Shown here: positions 19,824 through 28,516 of the stretch, piece by piece | Layout: each line of letters begins with the position of its first letter | Numbering within the stretch: the first letter of the stretch is position 1 | Assembly: GCA_003214975.1 (NCBI GenBank) | Contig: QCKZ01000003.1 | Location: 1 to 58,172 of the forward strand | Source: Prochlorococcus sp. AG-412-C21 | Lineage (GTDB): Bacteria > Cyanobacteriota > Cyanobacteriia > PCC-6307 > Cyanobiaceae | Reading direction: 5' to 3' | Length of the DNA stretch: 58,172 nt | Made by a program: the position numbers and the translations under genes | The notes under the pieces: generated by a model | The model's database searches: none | What the model was told of the DNA's origin: nothing | What the model saw: the letters and a program-made list of their open reading frames with translations, nothing else

Positions 19824-20645
19824 ATGTATAAGCAAGTTGCGACTTTAATTTTAAATAGAAATTTACCAAAAATTACAAACAAATTATATGAACATATACA
19901 ATGCTTTGATTCAGAGAATACAGATATATATGTGATAGAGGCTGGATCAAATATTGAAAATCTCTCAAAATATAAAACTTGGCATGTAAACACCAATGAG
20001 GTGATGGAGAAGGGTTTGAGATATTCAAGAGGATTTAATTTTGCGCTTTTTCAATTACTAAAAGAGGGTAAATTCAAGAAATATGACTATTTTTTCTTAC
20101 TAACTAACGATACAGTATTCCAAAAAGATAAAACTATCGAGCCCCTTCTGAAGATTTTTGATAAGCATAAAAGGCTAGGACTTCTCTCACCATGCAATAA
20201 AGAATGGGGCGAATTAAAGCTTTTTGGTAATCATGATACAAAGTACTTTTGGTTTATTCACAACACAGCTTATTTGTTAAGAAGAGAATTTATTGAAGCA
20301 ATTTATAATCCTACAAGTTTGAATTATTTTTTATTCGATGGAGATAATTTTAGAGGTTACGGCAGTGAAAATGAAATAATTGCTAAAGGTTATTGTAATG
20401 ACTGGGCTTCTGCAATCACTAAGAAAGTATCAGCGAGTGAGAATCAAAAACATTTAATTGAGAAATCTGATTTAATAGGAACAGATCCATACGAAGTTAA
20501 TTTAAAACTATATGTAGAGGAGGGGTTAAGTTGGATGAAAAGAAAATACGGATTTTCAAGTCATTGGGACATGCAACAATACTCTAAATCAACTTATGAT
20601 AGATTCTTCTATATGCATCCTGAATTAAAATCTTACCTAATTTAA
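19824..20645 (+). CDS. GT2-like (GT-A fold) glycosyltransferase
   Basis: A 273-residue protein with a divergent GT-A pattern: ATLILNRNLPKITNKL at the N-terminus, FFLLTNDTVFQKDKTIEPLL near residue 90 where the metal-binding motif sits (NDT in place of DxD), and IHNTAYLLRREFIEA near residue 150. It is five bases after the GatZ-like gene and four bases before the cupin gene, so it belongs to a tight operon. It probably transfers the sugar made by its neighbours. The GT2 assignment rests on the overall pattern rather than a perfect motif. Confidence 0.62.
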   Translation: MYKQVATLILNRNLPKITNKLYEHIQCFDSENTDIYVIEAGSNIENLSKYKTWHVNTNEVMEKGLRYSRGFNFALFQLLKEGKFKKYDYFFLLTNDTVFQKDKTIEPLLKIFDKHKRLGLLSPCNKEWGELKLFGNHDTKYFWFIHNTAYLLRREFIEAIYNPTSLNYFLFDGDNFRGYGSENEIIAKGYCNDWASAITKKVSASENQKHLIEKSDLIGTDPYEVNLKLYVEEGLSWMKRKYGFSSHWDMQQYSKSTYDRFFYMHPELKSYLI

Positions 20646-20649
20646 AAAA

Positions 20650-20991
20650 ATGAAAATCATTGAAAAGCCCTGGGGAAGAGAAGAACTTCTTGAAAAAAAT
20701 ACAAAGTATATGATGAAAAGATTAACTATGTTTAAGGGATGTAGATGCAGTCTTCAGTATCATGAATACAAGACAGAAACAATACTTATAATAACTGGAT
20801 CATTAAAAATCACTACTGGAAATAATATTAAAGAATGCGTAGATAAAAATTATTATCCTGGTGATTCAATAACTATAGAAAAACACATAATACATAGAAT
20901 GGAAGCTATTGAAGAATGTGTTTATATTGAAGCCTCAACACCAGAATTAGATGATGTAATAAGACTAAAAGATGATTACGAAAGAAAATAA
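20650..20991 (+). CDS. Cupin of the type II mannose-6-phosphate isomerase family
   Basis: A 113-residue single-domain cupin. KPWGREELL at the start and SLQYHEYKTETILIITG (metal-binding H and E) resemble the C-terminal isomerase domain of ManC/AlgA-type proteins. YYPGDSITIEKHIIHRMEA supplies the second His motif. Freestanding cupins of this type occur in sugar-phosphate operons as isomerases, epimerases or sugar-binding partners. It is directly followed, two bases later, by the nucleotidyltransferase-kinase fusion, so a role in the same sugar activation is likely. Confidence 0.75.
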   Translation: MKIIEKPWGREELLEKNTKYMMKRLTMFKGCRCSLQYHEYKTETILIITGSLKITTGNNIKECVDKNYYPGDSITIEKHIIHRMEAIEECVYIEASTPELDDVIRLKDDYERK

Positions 20992-20993
20992 TA

Positions 20994-22562
20994 ATGAATA
21001 ATCTAGTCTGTATTCCCACAGCTGGTACTGGCTCAAGACTACAAAATCTGACTTCAAATCTAAATAAATCTTTAATAACAGTTGCTAATAAACCCGTAAT
21101 TTCTCATATCATTGAAAAGTTTTCTGAAGATACTCAATTTGTTATTATTCTTGGTTATAAGGGTAATCTTGTGAAAGAATTTCTCGAAATTGCATATCCT
21201 AAGAGAAAATTTATATTTACTTCAGTAGATTTATATGATGGAGAAGGATCCGGACTTGGCAGAAGTTTAATGACTGCAAAGCAATTTTTAAATGATCCTT
21301 TTATTTTTTGCTCTTGTGACACAATTGTTAAAGAGAAAATTCCAGTTCTAGATCGCAATTGGCTTGGTTATTCATACAGAAGTAATTGTGAATCATATAG
21401 AACACTATCGGTTTTAAATGAATATGTAATAGGGATAAATGAAAAAAATCAAAACTCAACTAATCAAGCTTATATTGGATTGGCAGGAATTTTCAATACA
21501 AATCTATTTTGGGAAGGGATGAGTAAATCCTTAAAGTATAAAAAAGATATTGGTGAAATTCCAGGTTTGACAAATTTGTTTGATTTAAAGATCTTTCCTC
21601 ATCGTTTTACATGGTTTGATACTGGTCAAGTTGAAACTTTAAAAAAAGCCAGGGCAAGTTTAAAAAAGAAAAATGCACCTCAAATATTAGAAAAAACAAA
21701 TGAAGCAATATGGTTTATAGAAAAAAATGTAATAAAATATTCATCCGACCCGCAATTCATTAGGAACAGAGTAAATAGATCAAAATTTCTAGGTAAATAT
21801 ATCCCAAAAATTAAAAATAGTAGCAAACATTTCTATTCCTATAGAGAGGAGCAAGGGGATGTTATCAGTTCAATTATGACAGAAAAATTATTTAAAAACT
21901 TTTTAAAAGAAGCAAATAAATTTTGGGTAATCAATAAGGATCAAGCTTTTCAAGAACAATTCTATTTAAAATGCAAAGAATTCTACTTTGATAAGACAAA
22001 AAAAAGAGTTAAATCATTTAATAACGAACTTATAAATTTAGATACTTACAAATTTATTAATGATAAAGAGACAAAACCTATCAATCAATTATTAGATAAT
22101 CTAAACTGGAATCTTATAAATAAAGGATTAGCAGGCAATTTTCATGGAGACTTTCATTTTGAAAATATCATTTATCAAAAAAATAACAATAAATTTATTT
22201 TTTTAGACTGGCGTCAAGATTTTGGAGGGGATCTTAAATATGGAGATATTTATTATGACTTTGCCAAGTTACTGCATGGAATGATTATTAATCATAAAGT
22301 CATTAATGAAGGTAATTTTGTTATTAATTTAATAAAAGAAAAAGCATATTATGATTTTTACAGATTAGAATCATTAATAAAATGTGAGAAGCAATTTCTG
22401 TTATGGTTAAAAGAAAATCATTTTGATGTAAATAAAGTAATTATCTTAACGGCCTTAATTTTCATAAACATCTCACCTTTACATCATTCTCCATATGACA
22501 AATTATTATTACTACTTGGGAAAAGTATGTTAGGAGAAATAGTTAATAAAAATGATAAATAA
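20994..22562 (+). CDS. Bifunctional sugar nucleotidyltransferase / APH-like kinase fusion
   Basis: A 522-residue fusion. Residues 1 to about 225 form a nucleotidyltransferase: VCIPTAGTGSRLQNLT (the GxGxR nucleotide loop), NKSLITVANKPVISHIIE, and FIFCSCDTIVKE (the metal-binding Asp). Residues from about 300 form an aminoglycoside/choline-kinase-like domain with FHGDFHFENIIY (catalytic HGDxxxxN) and FIFLDWRQDFGGDLKYGDIYYD (the DxD metal site). One polypeptide could phosphorylate a sugar or small alcohol and then attach CMP or another nucleotide. It closes the operon that starts at the KdsC-like gene. The substrate cannot be named. Confidence 0.8.
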   Translation: MNNLVCIPTAGTGSRLQNLTSNLNKSLITVANKPVISHIIEKFSEDTQFVIILGYKGNLVKEFLEIAYPKRKFIFTSVDLYDGEGSGLGRSLMTAKQFLNDPFIFCSCDTIVKEKIPVLDRNWLGYSYRSNCESYRTLSVLNEYVIGINEKNQNSTNQAYIGLAGIFNTNLFWEGMSKSLKYKKDIGEIPGLTNLFDLKIFPHRFTWFDTGQVETLKKARASLKKKNAPQILEKTNEAIWFIEKNVIKYSSDPQFIRNRVNRSKFLGKYIPKIKNSSKHFYSYREEQGDVISSIMTEKLFKNFLKEANKFWVINKDQAFQEQFYLKCKEFYFDKTKKRVKSFNNELINLDTYKFINDKETKPINQLLDNLNWNLINKGLAGNFHGDFHFENIIYQKNNNKFIFLDWRQDFGGDLKYGDIYYDFAKLLHGMIINHKVINEGNFVINLIKEKAYYDFYRLESLIKCEKQFLLWLKENHFDVNKVIILTALIFINISPLHHSPYDKLLLLLGKSMLGEIVNKNDK

Positions 22563-22629
22563 TTTAAAAATATCTTAACTAAGATAAAATTTATTAACTT
22601 AAAATTAAATTACCTTTAATAAAAATTTT

Positions 22630-22956
22630 ATGAATAAATTAGAATTCATCAAAAAATATTTTATAAATTTTTCTGAAAAAAATATTTCCTCTCTTGAAGA
22701 AATGTTTCATGAGGAAATTACACTAAGAGATTGGGAAATATATGCTGAGGGTAAAAAACAAGTAATTAAGGCAAATGAAAAAATCTTTTCAAGCTGTAAG
22801 TCAATATATGTTAAACCTTTAAATATTTGGGAAAACTCTAATTATGTTATTGCAGAAATTGACATCCTAATTAATGGAGAAGAACAATTAAAAGTTATAG
22901 ATTTGTTTGAGTTATCAAATGAAAAAATATTATCTATAAGAGCATTCAAAGGTTGA
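22630..22956 (+). CDS. SnoaL/NTF2-like small protein
   Basis: A 108-residue protein with the NTF2-like cone pattern: an N-terminal helix with MFHEEITLRDWEIYAEGKK, a middle helix, then two long beta strands (YVIAEIDILINGEEQLKVID, LSIRAFKG). The FHEEITLRDW motif is common in SnoaL-like proteins found beside HisH/HisF-type amidotransferase genes. It overlaps the possible TTG start of the HisH-like gene and is probably cotranscribed with it. No catalytic role can be assigned; it may be a structural or binding partner. Confidence 0.62.
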   Translation: MNKLEFIKKYFINFSEKNISSLEEMFHEEITLRDWEIYAEGKKQVIKANEKIFSSCKSIYVKPLNIWENSNYVIAEIDILINGEEQLKVIDLFELSNEKILSIRAFKG

Positions 22957-22961
22957 CGTGT

Positions 22962-23597
22962 ATGACTAAAATTTTTAATAAAGTTTCCATAATAGATCTT
23001 GATACCGGAAATATTAACTCAATAATAAATATGCTTAAAAAAATCGGGATAAAGAGTAAGTCTTATTCTGATCCTAATGAAGTAAAAGATAGTGATATTT
23101 TAATTATTCCGGGTGTAGGATCTTTTGATTATGCTATGTCCAGAATAAATAAACTAGGTTGGAATAAAATAATCCAAGAACAAGCAAATAAGGAAGGTCA
23201 TATATTAGGAATTTGTCTTGGAATGCAATTATTATGCCAATCTAGTGAAGAAGGAGATTTAGAGGGACTTGGATTAATACCAGGTAAATTCAAAAAATTT
23301 AGTCAAGGAGAAATTTCAATAAAGATTCCACATATGGGATGGAACTTAGTCAAATATACAAATTCTTTTAGAAATCAAATAAATTCAAAAAATGACCAAG
23401 ATCGTTTTTACTTTGTTCACTCCTATAGATATGTCCATAAAGCGAATTCATATATTTATGCTTCTACAGAATATGGCGAGAAATTCGCATCAATTATTGG
23501 TAAAAAAAATATAATAGGATTTCAATTTCACCCCGAGAAGAGTCATGTAAATGGCATGAACCTTTTAAACTCTTACTTTAAATCGATAAATATATGA
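22962..23597 (+). CDS. hisH: HisH-like glutamine amidotransferase (glycan-pathway paralogue)
   Basis: A class I glutaminase subunit, about 211 residues from ATG 22962; a TTG at 22953 is also in frame. The triad is intact: LGICLGMQLLC (Cys), GFQFHPEKSH (His, Glu). IIDLDTGNINSIINMLKKIG is a normal HisH N-terminus. It releases ammonia for the HisF partner encoded directly downstream, with a four-base overlap. Because a WbpG homologue lies in the same island (28.5 kb), this pair most likely serves sugar amidination, as HisH2/HisF2 do in Pseudomonas O-antigen clusters, rather than histidine synthesis. Confidence 0.85.
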   Translation: MTKIFNKVSIIDLDTGNINSIINMLKKIGIKSKSYSDPNEVKDSDILIIPGVGSFDYAMSRINKLGWNKIIQEQANKEGHILGICLGMQLLCQSSEEGDLEGLGLIPGKFKKFSQGEISIKIPHMGWNLVKYTNSFRNQINSKNDQDRFYFVHSYRYVHKANSYIYASTEYGEKFASIIGKKNIIGFQFHPEKSHVNGMNLLNSYFKSINI

Positions 23598-24346
23598 AAT
23601 TACCTAGAGTAATTCCTCTCTTATTGATTGAGGATAATAAGTTAGTAAAAACAAAAAATTTTTCAAATCCAAAATATGTTGGTGATCCGTTAAATATAAT
23701 TCGAATTTTCAATGAAAAAGAAGTAGATGAAATCGCTATTTTAGATATCTCTAAGAACAGAAAAGAACCAAATTTTAATTTATTAAAAAATATGGCTGAA
23801 GAATGTTTTGTGCCATTAGCCTATGGAGGTCATATAAAAACCTTAAATACAGCTTCAAAAATATTCAAATTAGGCTTTGAAAAGGTTATATTAAATAGCG
23901 AGTTTTTAGAAAATCCAAATATTATTAAGTCTATTTCAGATAAGTTCGGGTCACAGTCTGTAATCGTTAGTATTGACTTAAAGAAAAACTGGAGAAAAAA
24001 AATAAAAGTTTTTTCATATAAAAAAAATAAAATTTTGTCTTCACTTTTAATTAATGATCTATTTGAACAAGCAATTAATTTAGGAGCAGGGGAAATACTT
24101 TTACAATTGGTACATCTAGAGGGCACTGGTATTGGGAACGAAAAGATTCCTCTCGATAAATTCATACCAAAATGCTCTCTACCTTTAATAATTTCAGGAG
24201 GATGCTCATCTATGGAGCACATTGCTGAATACTTATCATTTGGTGCAGATGCTGTTGCTTGTGGAAACATGTTTTGTTTTTATGGTCCTCACAAAGCAGT
24301 ACTTATTAGATACCCAAATAAATCTGATTTAGAAAAATTAAGATAA
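23594..24346 (+). CDS. hisF: HisF-like cyclase-family partner (glycan-pathway paralogue)
   Basis: A 250-residue TIM barrel of the HisF family. RVIPLLLIEDNKLVKTKNF replaces the usual RIIPCLDV start, in which the catalytic Asp of histidine-pathway HisF sits; that Asp is Leu here. AILDISKNRKEPNF, PLAYGGHIKT, VIVSIDLKKNW and PLIISGGCSS are the barrel phosphate-loop strands. Loss of the first catalytic Asp argues against histidine biosynthesis and for the ammonia-channel role described for WbpG systems. The ATG at 23594 overlaps the stop of the HisH-like gene. Confidence 0.83.
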   Translation: MKLPRVIPLLLIEDNKLVKTKNFSNPKYVGDPLNIIRIFNEKEVDEIAILDISKNRKEPNFNLLKNMAEECFVPLAYGGHIKTLNTASKIFKLGFEKVILNSEFLENPNIIKSISDKFGSQSVIVSIDLKKNWRKKIKVFSYKKNKILSSLLINDLFEQAINLGAGEILLQLVHLEGTGIGNEKIPLDKFIPKCSLPLIISGGCSSMEHIAEYLSFGADAVACGNMFCFYGPHKAVLIRYPNKSDLEKLR

Positions 24347-24452
24347 GTAATATCTTAAGTTTAAGTAGATATAATTTTAAAATTCATTCTAAAACATATA
24401 AAATACACAAAAATAATCAATAAAAAAATGTGAAATTAAAAAAGTTTTTTTC

Positions 24453-25301
24453 TTAACCGAGATCTAAATATTTGGCTACCTCCTCAGAACATAGCAAAAA
24501 GTTCCAAAAATCACTTTTAGAAAGTTTATTAACTTTTCTTATACCTCCATTCTCATTTATATTAAAAAACAAATAATTATAATTCTCTATATATTTAGAT
24601 ATTAACTCAGCACATTCATTAGTAAGAATTTCTACTAAAATAGTAGGCTTATATTTCTTAATCGTTTCCTGCATACCTTCAAAAACAAAAGGTTCATACT
24701 CTTCAACATCTATTTTAATTAAATCAATATAATCTATATTATTTTTATTTAAATATTCATCAATAGTGATTGAATTAACAATTAATTTTTTGCCCTCATT
24801 AGAATAATCATCAATCTCACAAATACCATTATTATTTCCAACCGCAATTTTTTCAGAGGTTATTGACGAATAGAATTTATTTAAAAATATATTTTTTTTA
24901 AAAATATTAAAATATAACTCAACAGGTTCAAAAGCATATACTTTCGCCTCTTTGTTAATACCTACAGCAGATATAGAATAAATTCCTGTATTAGCTCCAA
25001 TATCTAAAATAGAGTTACTATTTTTAGCAAGCTTTATCCATATTTTCAAAGATTCTTTTTCCCAGGTTTTTGCAAATCCATTCCAAAATATCTCATTTTC
25101 GATTATGGTACTATTATAAATTTTTATATATTTTTTATCATCAATTTCCGTCCTAAAATAACTTTCAAATCTCAAATGTTTATATATTTCTTTAGAGGGC
25201 AAATAAACTTTTTTTAGAGCAATAAATAATATCCTTTTAAATGGCAATGACCAATATATTGCTTTCAATATTTTTTTTAAAACTAACTTGTTTTCAATCA
25301 T
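24453..25301 (-). CDS. FkbM-family methyltransferase
   Basis: A 282-residue SAM-dependent methyltransferase of the FkbM family. The core motif is SILDIGANTGIYSISAVGIN near residue 95. VYAFEPVELYFNIFKKNI follows (the Glu that holds the ribose), then DLIKIDVEEYEPFVFEGMQE near residue 195, the most characteristic FkbM segment. FkbM enzymes O-methylate sugars and polyketides; here a sugar hydroxyl is the likely target. It is transcribed toward the HisF gene and lies downstream of rfbB on the same strand. Confidence 0.85.
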   Translation of the reverse strand: MIENKLVLKKILKAIYWSLPFKRILFIALKKVYLPSKEIYKHLRFESYFRTEIDDKKYIKIYNSTIIENEIFWNGFAKTWEKESLKIWIKLAKNSNSILDIGANTGIYSISAVGINKEAKVYAFEPVELYFNIFKKNIFLNKFYSSITSEKIAVGNNNGICEIDDYSNEGKKLIVNSITIDEYLNKNNIDYIDLIKIDVEEYEPFVFEGMQETIKKYKPTILVEILTNECAELISKYIENYNYLFFNINENGGIRKVNKLSKSDFWNFLLCSEEVAKYLDLG

Positions 25302-25349
25302 TATTTTTTAGATTTAAATAGAGTTTCTGAAGAAATAATATAAATTTAT

Positions 25350-26378
25350 TCAGGTTTTTAGTAAAGGTTTCCACCAGTCTTGAAAACTTGAATACCATTT
25401 TATCGTCTTAGTCAAACCATCCTCTAGGTTTGTTTTTTGACTCCAATTTAGTTGTTTTTGTATAAATGATGAATTAATAGAATATCTAAGATCATGTCCA
25501 GGTCTATCTTCAATAAATTGAATAAGTTCTTTATAATTGATTTTTTTATGAGATATTTTATACTCATTAGCAATATCACATATCAACTCAACCAAATTTA
25601 AATTATTAATTTCATTTTCACCACCTATACAATATCTTTCTCCTGGCAAACCTTTAAAAATAATCTTTTCAAGAGCAAATATATGATCGTCTACATAAAG
25701 CCAGTCTCTAATATTTAAACCTCTACCATAAACCGGTATTTGATATCCAAGAATTATATTTATAATGGTTTTTGGAATTAATTTCTCAGGATATTGGAAA
25801 GGGCCGTAATTATTAGAACAATTACTTAAAATAACTGGAAGACCGTAAGTATGGAACCATGACATCGCAAGATGGTCGCCAGAGGCTTTACTAGCAGAAT
25901 ATGGAGATCGCGGAGAATATGAAGTATGCTCATCAAAACTTTTCTCATCAAAGCCTAAGCTTCCAAAAACCTCGTCCGTACTAATTTGAATAAATCTCCA
26001 ATTATCGTTAGAACCATTGCTTTTCCAATAATTTTTAAAAGTATCTAAAAGTACATATGTTCCTAAAATATTGGTATGAATAAATTGAGAGGGATTTGAT
26101 ATGGATCTATCTACATGACTTTCAGCTGCAAAATTTATAATAATGTTTATTGAAAATTTAATTAAAAGTAATTCTAAATTTTTTTTATCCGTAATATCAC
26201 CCTCTATAAAACTAATTCTTTTATTATTTATCAGGTCCTTAATATTTGTTAAATTCCCCGCATAAGTAAGGGAGTCCAATATAACTAAATTATCATCAGG
26301 ATGATTTTCACTCCAGAAATGAACGAAATTGCTTGCAATAAAACCTGCACCACCAGTAACGAGAATATTCTTTCTCAA
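25350..26378 (-). CDS. rfbB: dTDP-glucose 4,6-dehydratase
   Basis: A 342-residue extended SDR. It shows the NAD-binding motif NILVTGGAGFIASNFVHF, the substrate-recognition strand INFAAESHVDRSI, QISTDEVFGSLG, and the catalytic YSASKASGDHLAM (YxxxK). The STDEVFG segment with its Asp-Glu pair is diagnostic for dTDP-glucose 4,6-dehydratases. It converts dTDP-glucose to dTDP-4-keto-6-deoxyglucose. The thymidylyltransferase gene rfbA diverges from it across a 65-bp gap. No rfbC or rfbD was seen, so the end product may not be dTDP-rhamnose. Confidence 0.92.
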   Translation of the reverse strand: MRKNILVTGGAGFIASNFVHFWSENHPDDNLVILDSLTYAGNLTNIKDLINNKRISFIEGDITDKKNLELLLIKFSINIIINFAAESHVDRSISNPSQFIHTNILGTYVLLDTFKNYWKSNGSNDNWRFIQISTDEVFGSLGFDEKSFDEHTSYSPRSPYSASKASGDHLAMSWFHTYGLPVILSNCSNNYGPFQYPEKLIPKTIINIILGYQIPVYGRGLNIRDWLYVDDHIFALEKIIFKGLPGERYCIGGENEINNLNLVELICDIANEYKISHKKINYKELIQFIEDRPGHDLRYSINSSFIQKQLNWSQKTNLEDGLTKTIKWYSSFQDWWKPLLKT

Positions 26379-26443
26379 TAAAGTTTTCTAAATCTTTTCG
26401 AAACAATGCTATCATAGTTTGCATTTAAAAATCGTTATTTTCT

Positions 26444-27322
26444 ATGCGCAAAGGGATTTTATTAGCTGGAGGTAGTGGTACAAGGTTATATCCATTAACT
26501 TATGGTGTTAATAAACATTTTTTACAAATATACGACAAACCAATGATTTATTATCCATTAAGCACTCTCATGCTTCTTGGTATAAAAGATGTACTAATTA
26601 TTTCAACAGAAAAAGATCTTATTTTTTTCAAATCTCTTTTAGGTAATGGTGAAAATTTTGGAATTCATATTAAATATGAAATACAAAACAAACCCAACGG
26701 AATAGCAGAGGCATTCCTTATTGGAAAGAAATTTCTAAATGGAGATCCATCAGTATTGATTCTGGGAGATAATATTTTTCATGGTAATGAACTTATTAAT
26801 AAATTCACTTCTCTTTCAAAATTTAATCAAGGTGCCACTCTACTAGCATATCCAGTTAGAGATCCAGAAAGATATGGGGTTGTTGAATTTAACAAAAAAA
26901 AAGAAATCTTAGGTATTCAAGAAAAGCCTAAAAAACCAAAAAGTAACTACGCCATTACAGGACTTTATTTCTACGATGGGACAGCCAGCGAAAAGGCCTT
27001 AAGTCTAAAGAAATCATCAAGAGGGGAATTAGAGATAACTGATCTAAATAATATTTATTTAAAAGAACATATGCTAAAAGTTGAAATAATGGGTAGAGGC
27101 ATGGCATGGTTGGATGCTGGAACCTGCGACTCATTACACGATGCTTCTAGTTATATTAGAACTCTTCAAAAAAGACAAGGTGTAATAATAGGATGTCCTG
27201 AAGAAATAGCTTGGCGTAAGGGATGGATCAAAAATTCTCAGTTAATAGAATTATCAAAGCCTTTGCAAAAAAATGATTATGGGAAATACTTAAAAAGATT
27301 AACAATAAATTCAAAAGATTAA
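26444..27322 (+). CDS. rfbA: Glucose-1-phosphate thymidylyltransferase
   Basis: A 292-residue enzyme with the RmlA signature KGILLAGGSGTRLYPLT at the N-terminus, FLQIYDKPMIYYPLSTLML, LILGDNIFHGNEL (metal-binding Asp), and the substrate segments ITGLYFYD and MAWLDAGTCDSLHDAS. It makes dTDP-glucose from dTTP and glucose 1-phosphate, which the adjacent divergent dehydratase then uses. Length and motifs match the family fully. It converges with the following glycosyltransferase gene, overlapping it by four bases. Confidence 0.94.
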   Translation: MRKGILLAGGSGTRLYPLTYGVNKHFLQIYDKPMIYYPLSTLMLLGIKDVLIISTEKDLIFFKSLLGNGENFGIHIKYEIQNKPNGIAEAFLIGKKFLNGDPSVLILGDNIFHGNELINKFTSLSKFNQGATLLAYPVRDPERYGVVEFNKKKEILGIQEKPKKPKSNYAITGLYFYDGTASEKALSLKKSSRGELEITDLNNIYLKEHMLKVEIMGRGMAWLDAGTCDSLHDASSYIRTLQKRQGVIIGCPEEIAWRKGWIKNSQLIELSKPLQKNDYGKYLKRLTINSKD

Positions 27323-28422
27323 TTACATTCAAACAAGTCTAGATATTTCAAAGTTTGTTTTTTTGAAGAAAAGTCAAGAGACCTTTTTTGTAAGAAATCA
27401 AAATCCCATTTTCTTGAAAGCGAATTGAGAATTTCTTTCCCAAGTAAGTAAGAATTATTCATTGGGACAAGGGTTCCATATTTACCATTACAGAGTATTT
27501 CATATGGACCATGGGGACAATCAGTCGATAAAACAGGGGTTCCACAAGATAAAGATTGTACAATAATTGTTGTTAACCCCTCATAATCAGAAGACATAAT
27601 AAACAAATCTGCTGCTAACAGATAAGGGTAAGGATTAGGTTTGCCACCAGGAAGAAAAATTCTGTTAGTAAGATTTAATTCGGCAATTCTTTTTTCTAGA
27701 ACTCCCCTTTCTGAGCCATCTCCAAGTATTACAAGGTTAGCATCCAAATCATTTGCAATATTTGCAAATGCTTCTACAAGAAGGATCTGATTTTTCTGAG
27801 GTTTTAGGGTTCCTATGGATAGTAAACAATATTTTGCTTTTGTTCCCCAAACATTTTCCCTAAAAGAATGATCACCTCTCATCTCTTTTGAAGGCAAAGG
27901 GAGATTTACAATAGGATTATTTATTAGTTTTATCTTATCTTCTTTTATATTCATAACTTTGGAAAGATCTCTCACAGTTCCTCGTGATATTGTCACGACA
28001 TTAGTAGCTAATCTATGTGAAATAGAAATTATCATTTTCAGGATCCAGAAAGAATAGTTAAACTCTTTTTTTAGGTAATCTGAAACAGAAACTTGCTCTA
28101 AAACTGTTAATTTTGCTTTATTTCTGGAAAAAAGCCAAGTCAGAGTTATTAGAGAAGTATATGGCCACATGTGAGCGATTAATTGATCTGCAGAAAATTT
28201 CCTAAGAAAAAAGAATAGCTTTAACGGCAAAAATCGCACTCTTCTGCAGTTAAGAGATCTAACACAAACTCTTGGATCAAGGTTATTCAAATATGCACCT
28301 TTCTTCTCAAAAAGCCAAATTTCAGATTCATGTCCAAGTTTAATAAGTTCATTAGCTAAATTAACAGCCACAAATTCAGCTCCACCTATCCTCAAATCAG
28401 GTAGTATTTGAACTATGTGCAT
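27319..28422 (-). CDS. Glycosyltransferase family 4 protein
   Basis: A 367-residue GT-B glycosyltransferase. The N-terminal acceptor domain starts HIVQILPDLRIGGAEFVAVN, the most typical GT4 opening (glycine-rich loop GGAE). The donor domain has LLSIGTLKPQKNQILLVEAF and SSDYEGLTTIIVQSLSCGTPVLS, the E-x7-E type loop with Glu at the first position. It is transcribed toward rfbA, tail to tail, and is flanked upstream by the divergent WbpG homologue. Probably one of the repeat-unit-building transferases. Confidence 0.85.
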   Translation of the reverse strand: MHIVQILPDLRIGGAEFVAVNLANELIKLGHESEIWLFEKKGAYLNNLDPRVCVRSLNCRRVRFLPLKLFFFLRKFSADQLIAHMWPYTSLITLTWLFSRNKAKLTVLEQVSVSDYLKKEFNYSFWILKMIISISHRLATNVVTISRGTVRDLSKVMNIKEDKIKLINNPIVNLPLPSKEMRGDHSFRENVWGTKAKYCLLSIGTLKPQKNQILLVEAFANIANDLDANLVILGDGSERGVLEKRIAELNLTNRIFLPGGKPNPYPYLLAADLFIMSSDYEGLTTIIVQSLSCGTPVLSTDCPHGPYEILCNGKYGTLVPMNNSYLLGKEILNSLSRKWDFDFLQKRSLDFSSKKQTLKYLDLFECN

Positions 28423-28516
28423 AAAGATTGCTCAACAAACTAAACATACTTTAGTTGATCACTTTTTATGATCATTAAATATGCGAGAATAAATTAATTA
28501 TTAATAATTTTAATTA

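Noticed and set aside
23830-24270. 146-codon minus-strand frame inside the HisF-like gene
   Set aside because: It is antisense to a well-matched TIM barrel; its Cys-rich, Pro-rich composition is typical of antisense translation.
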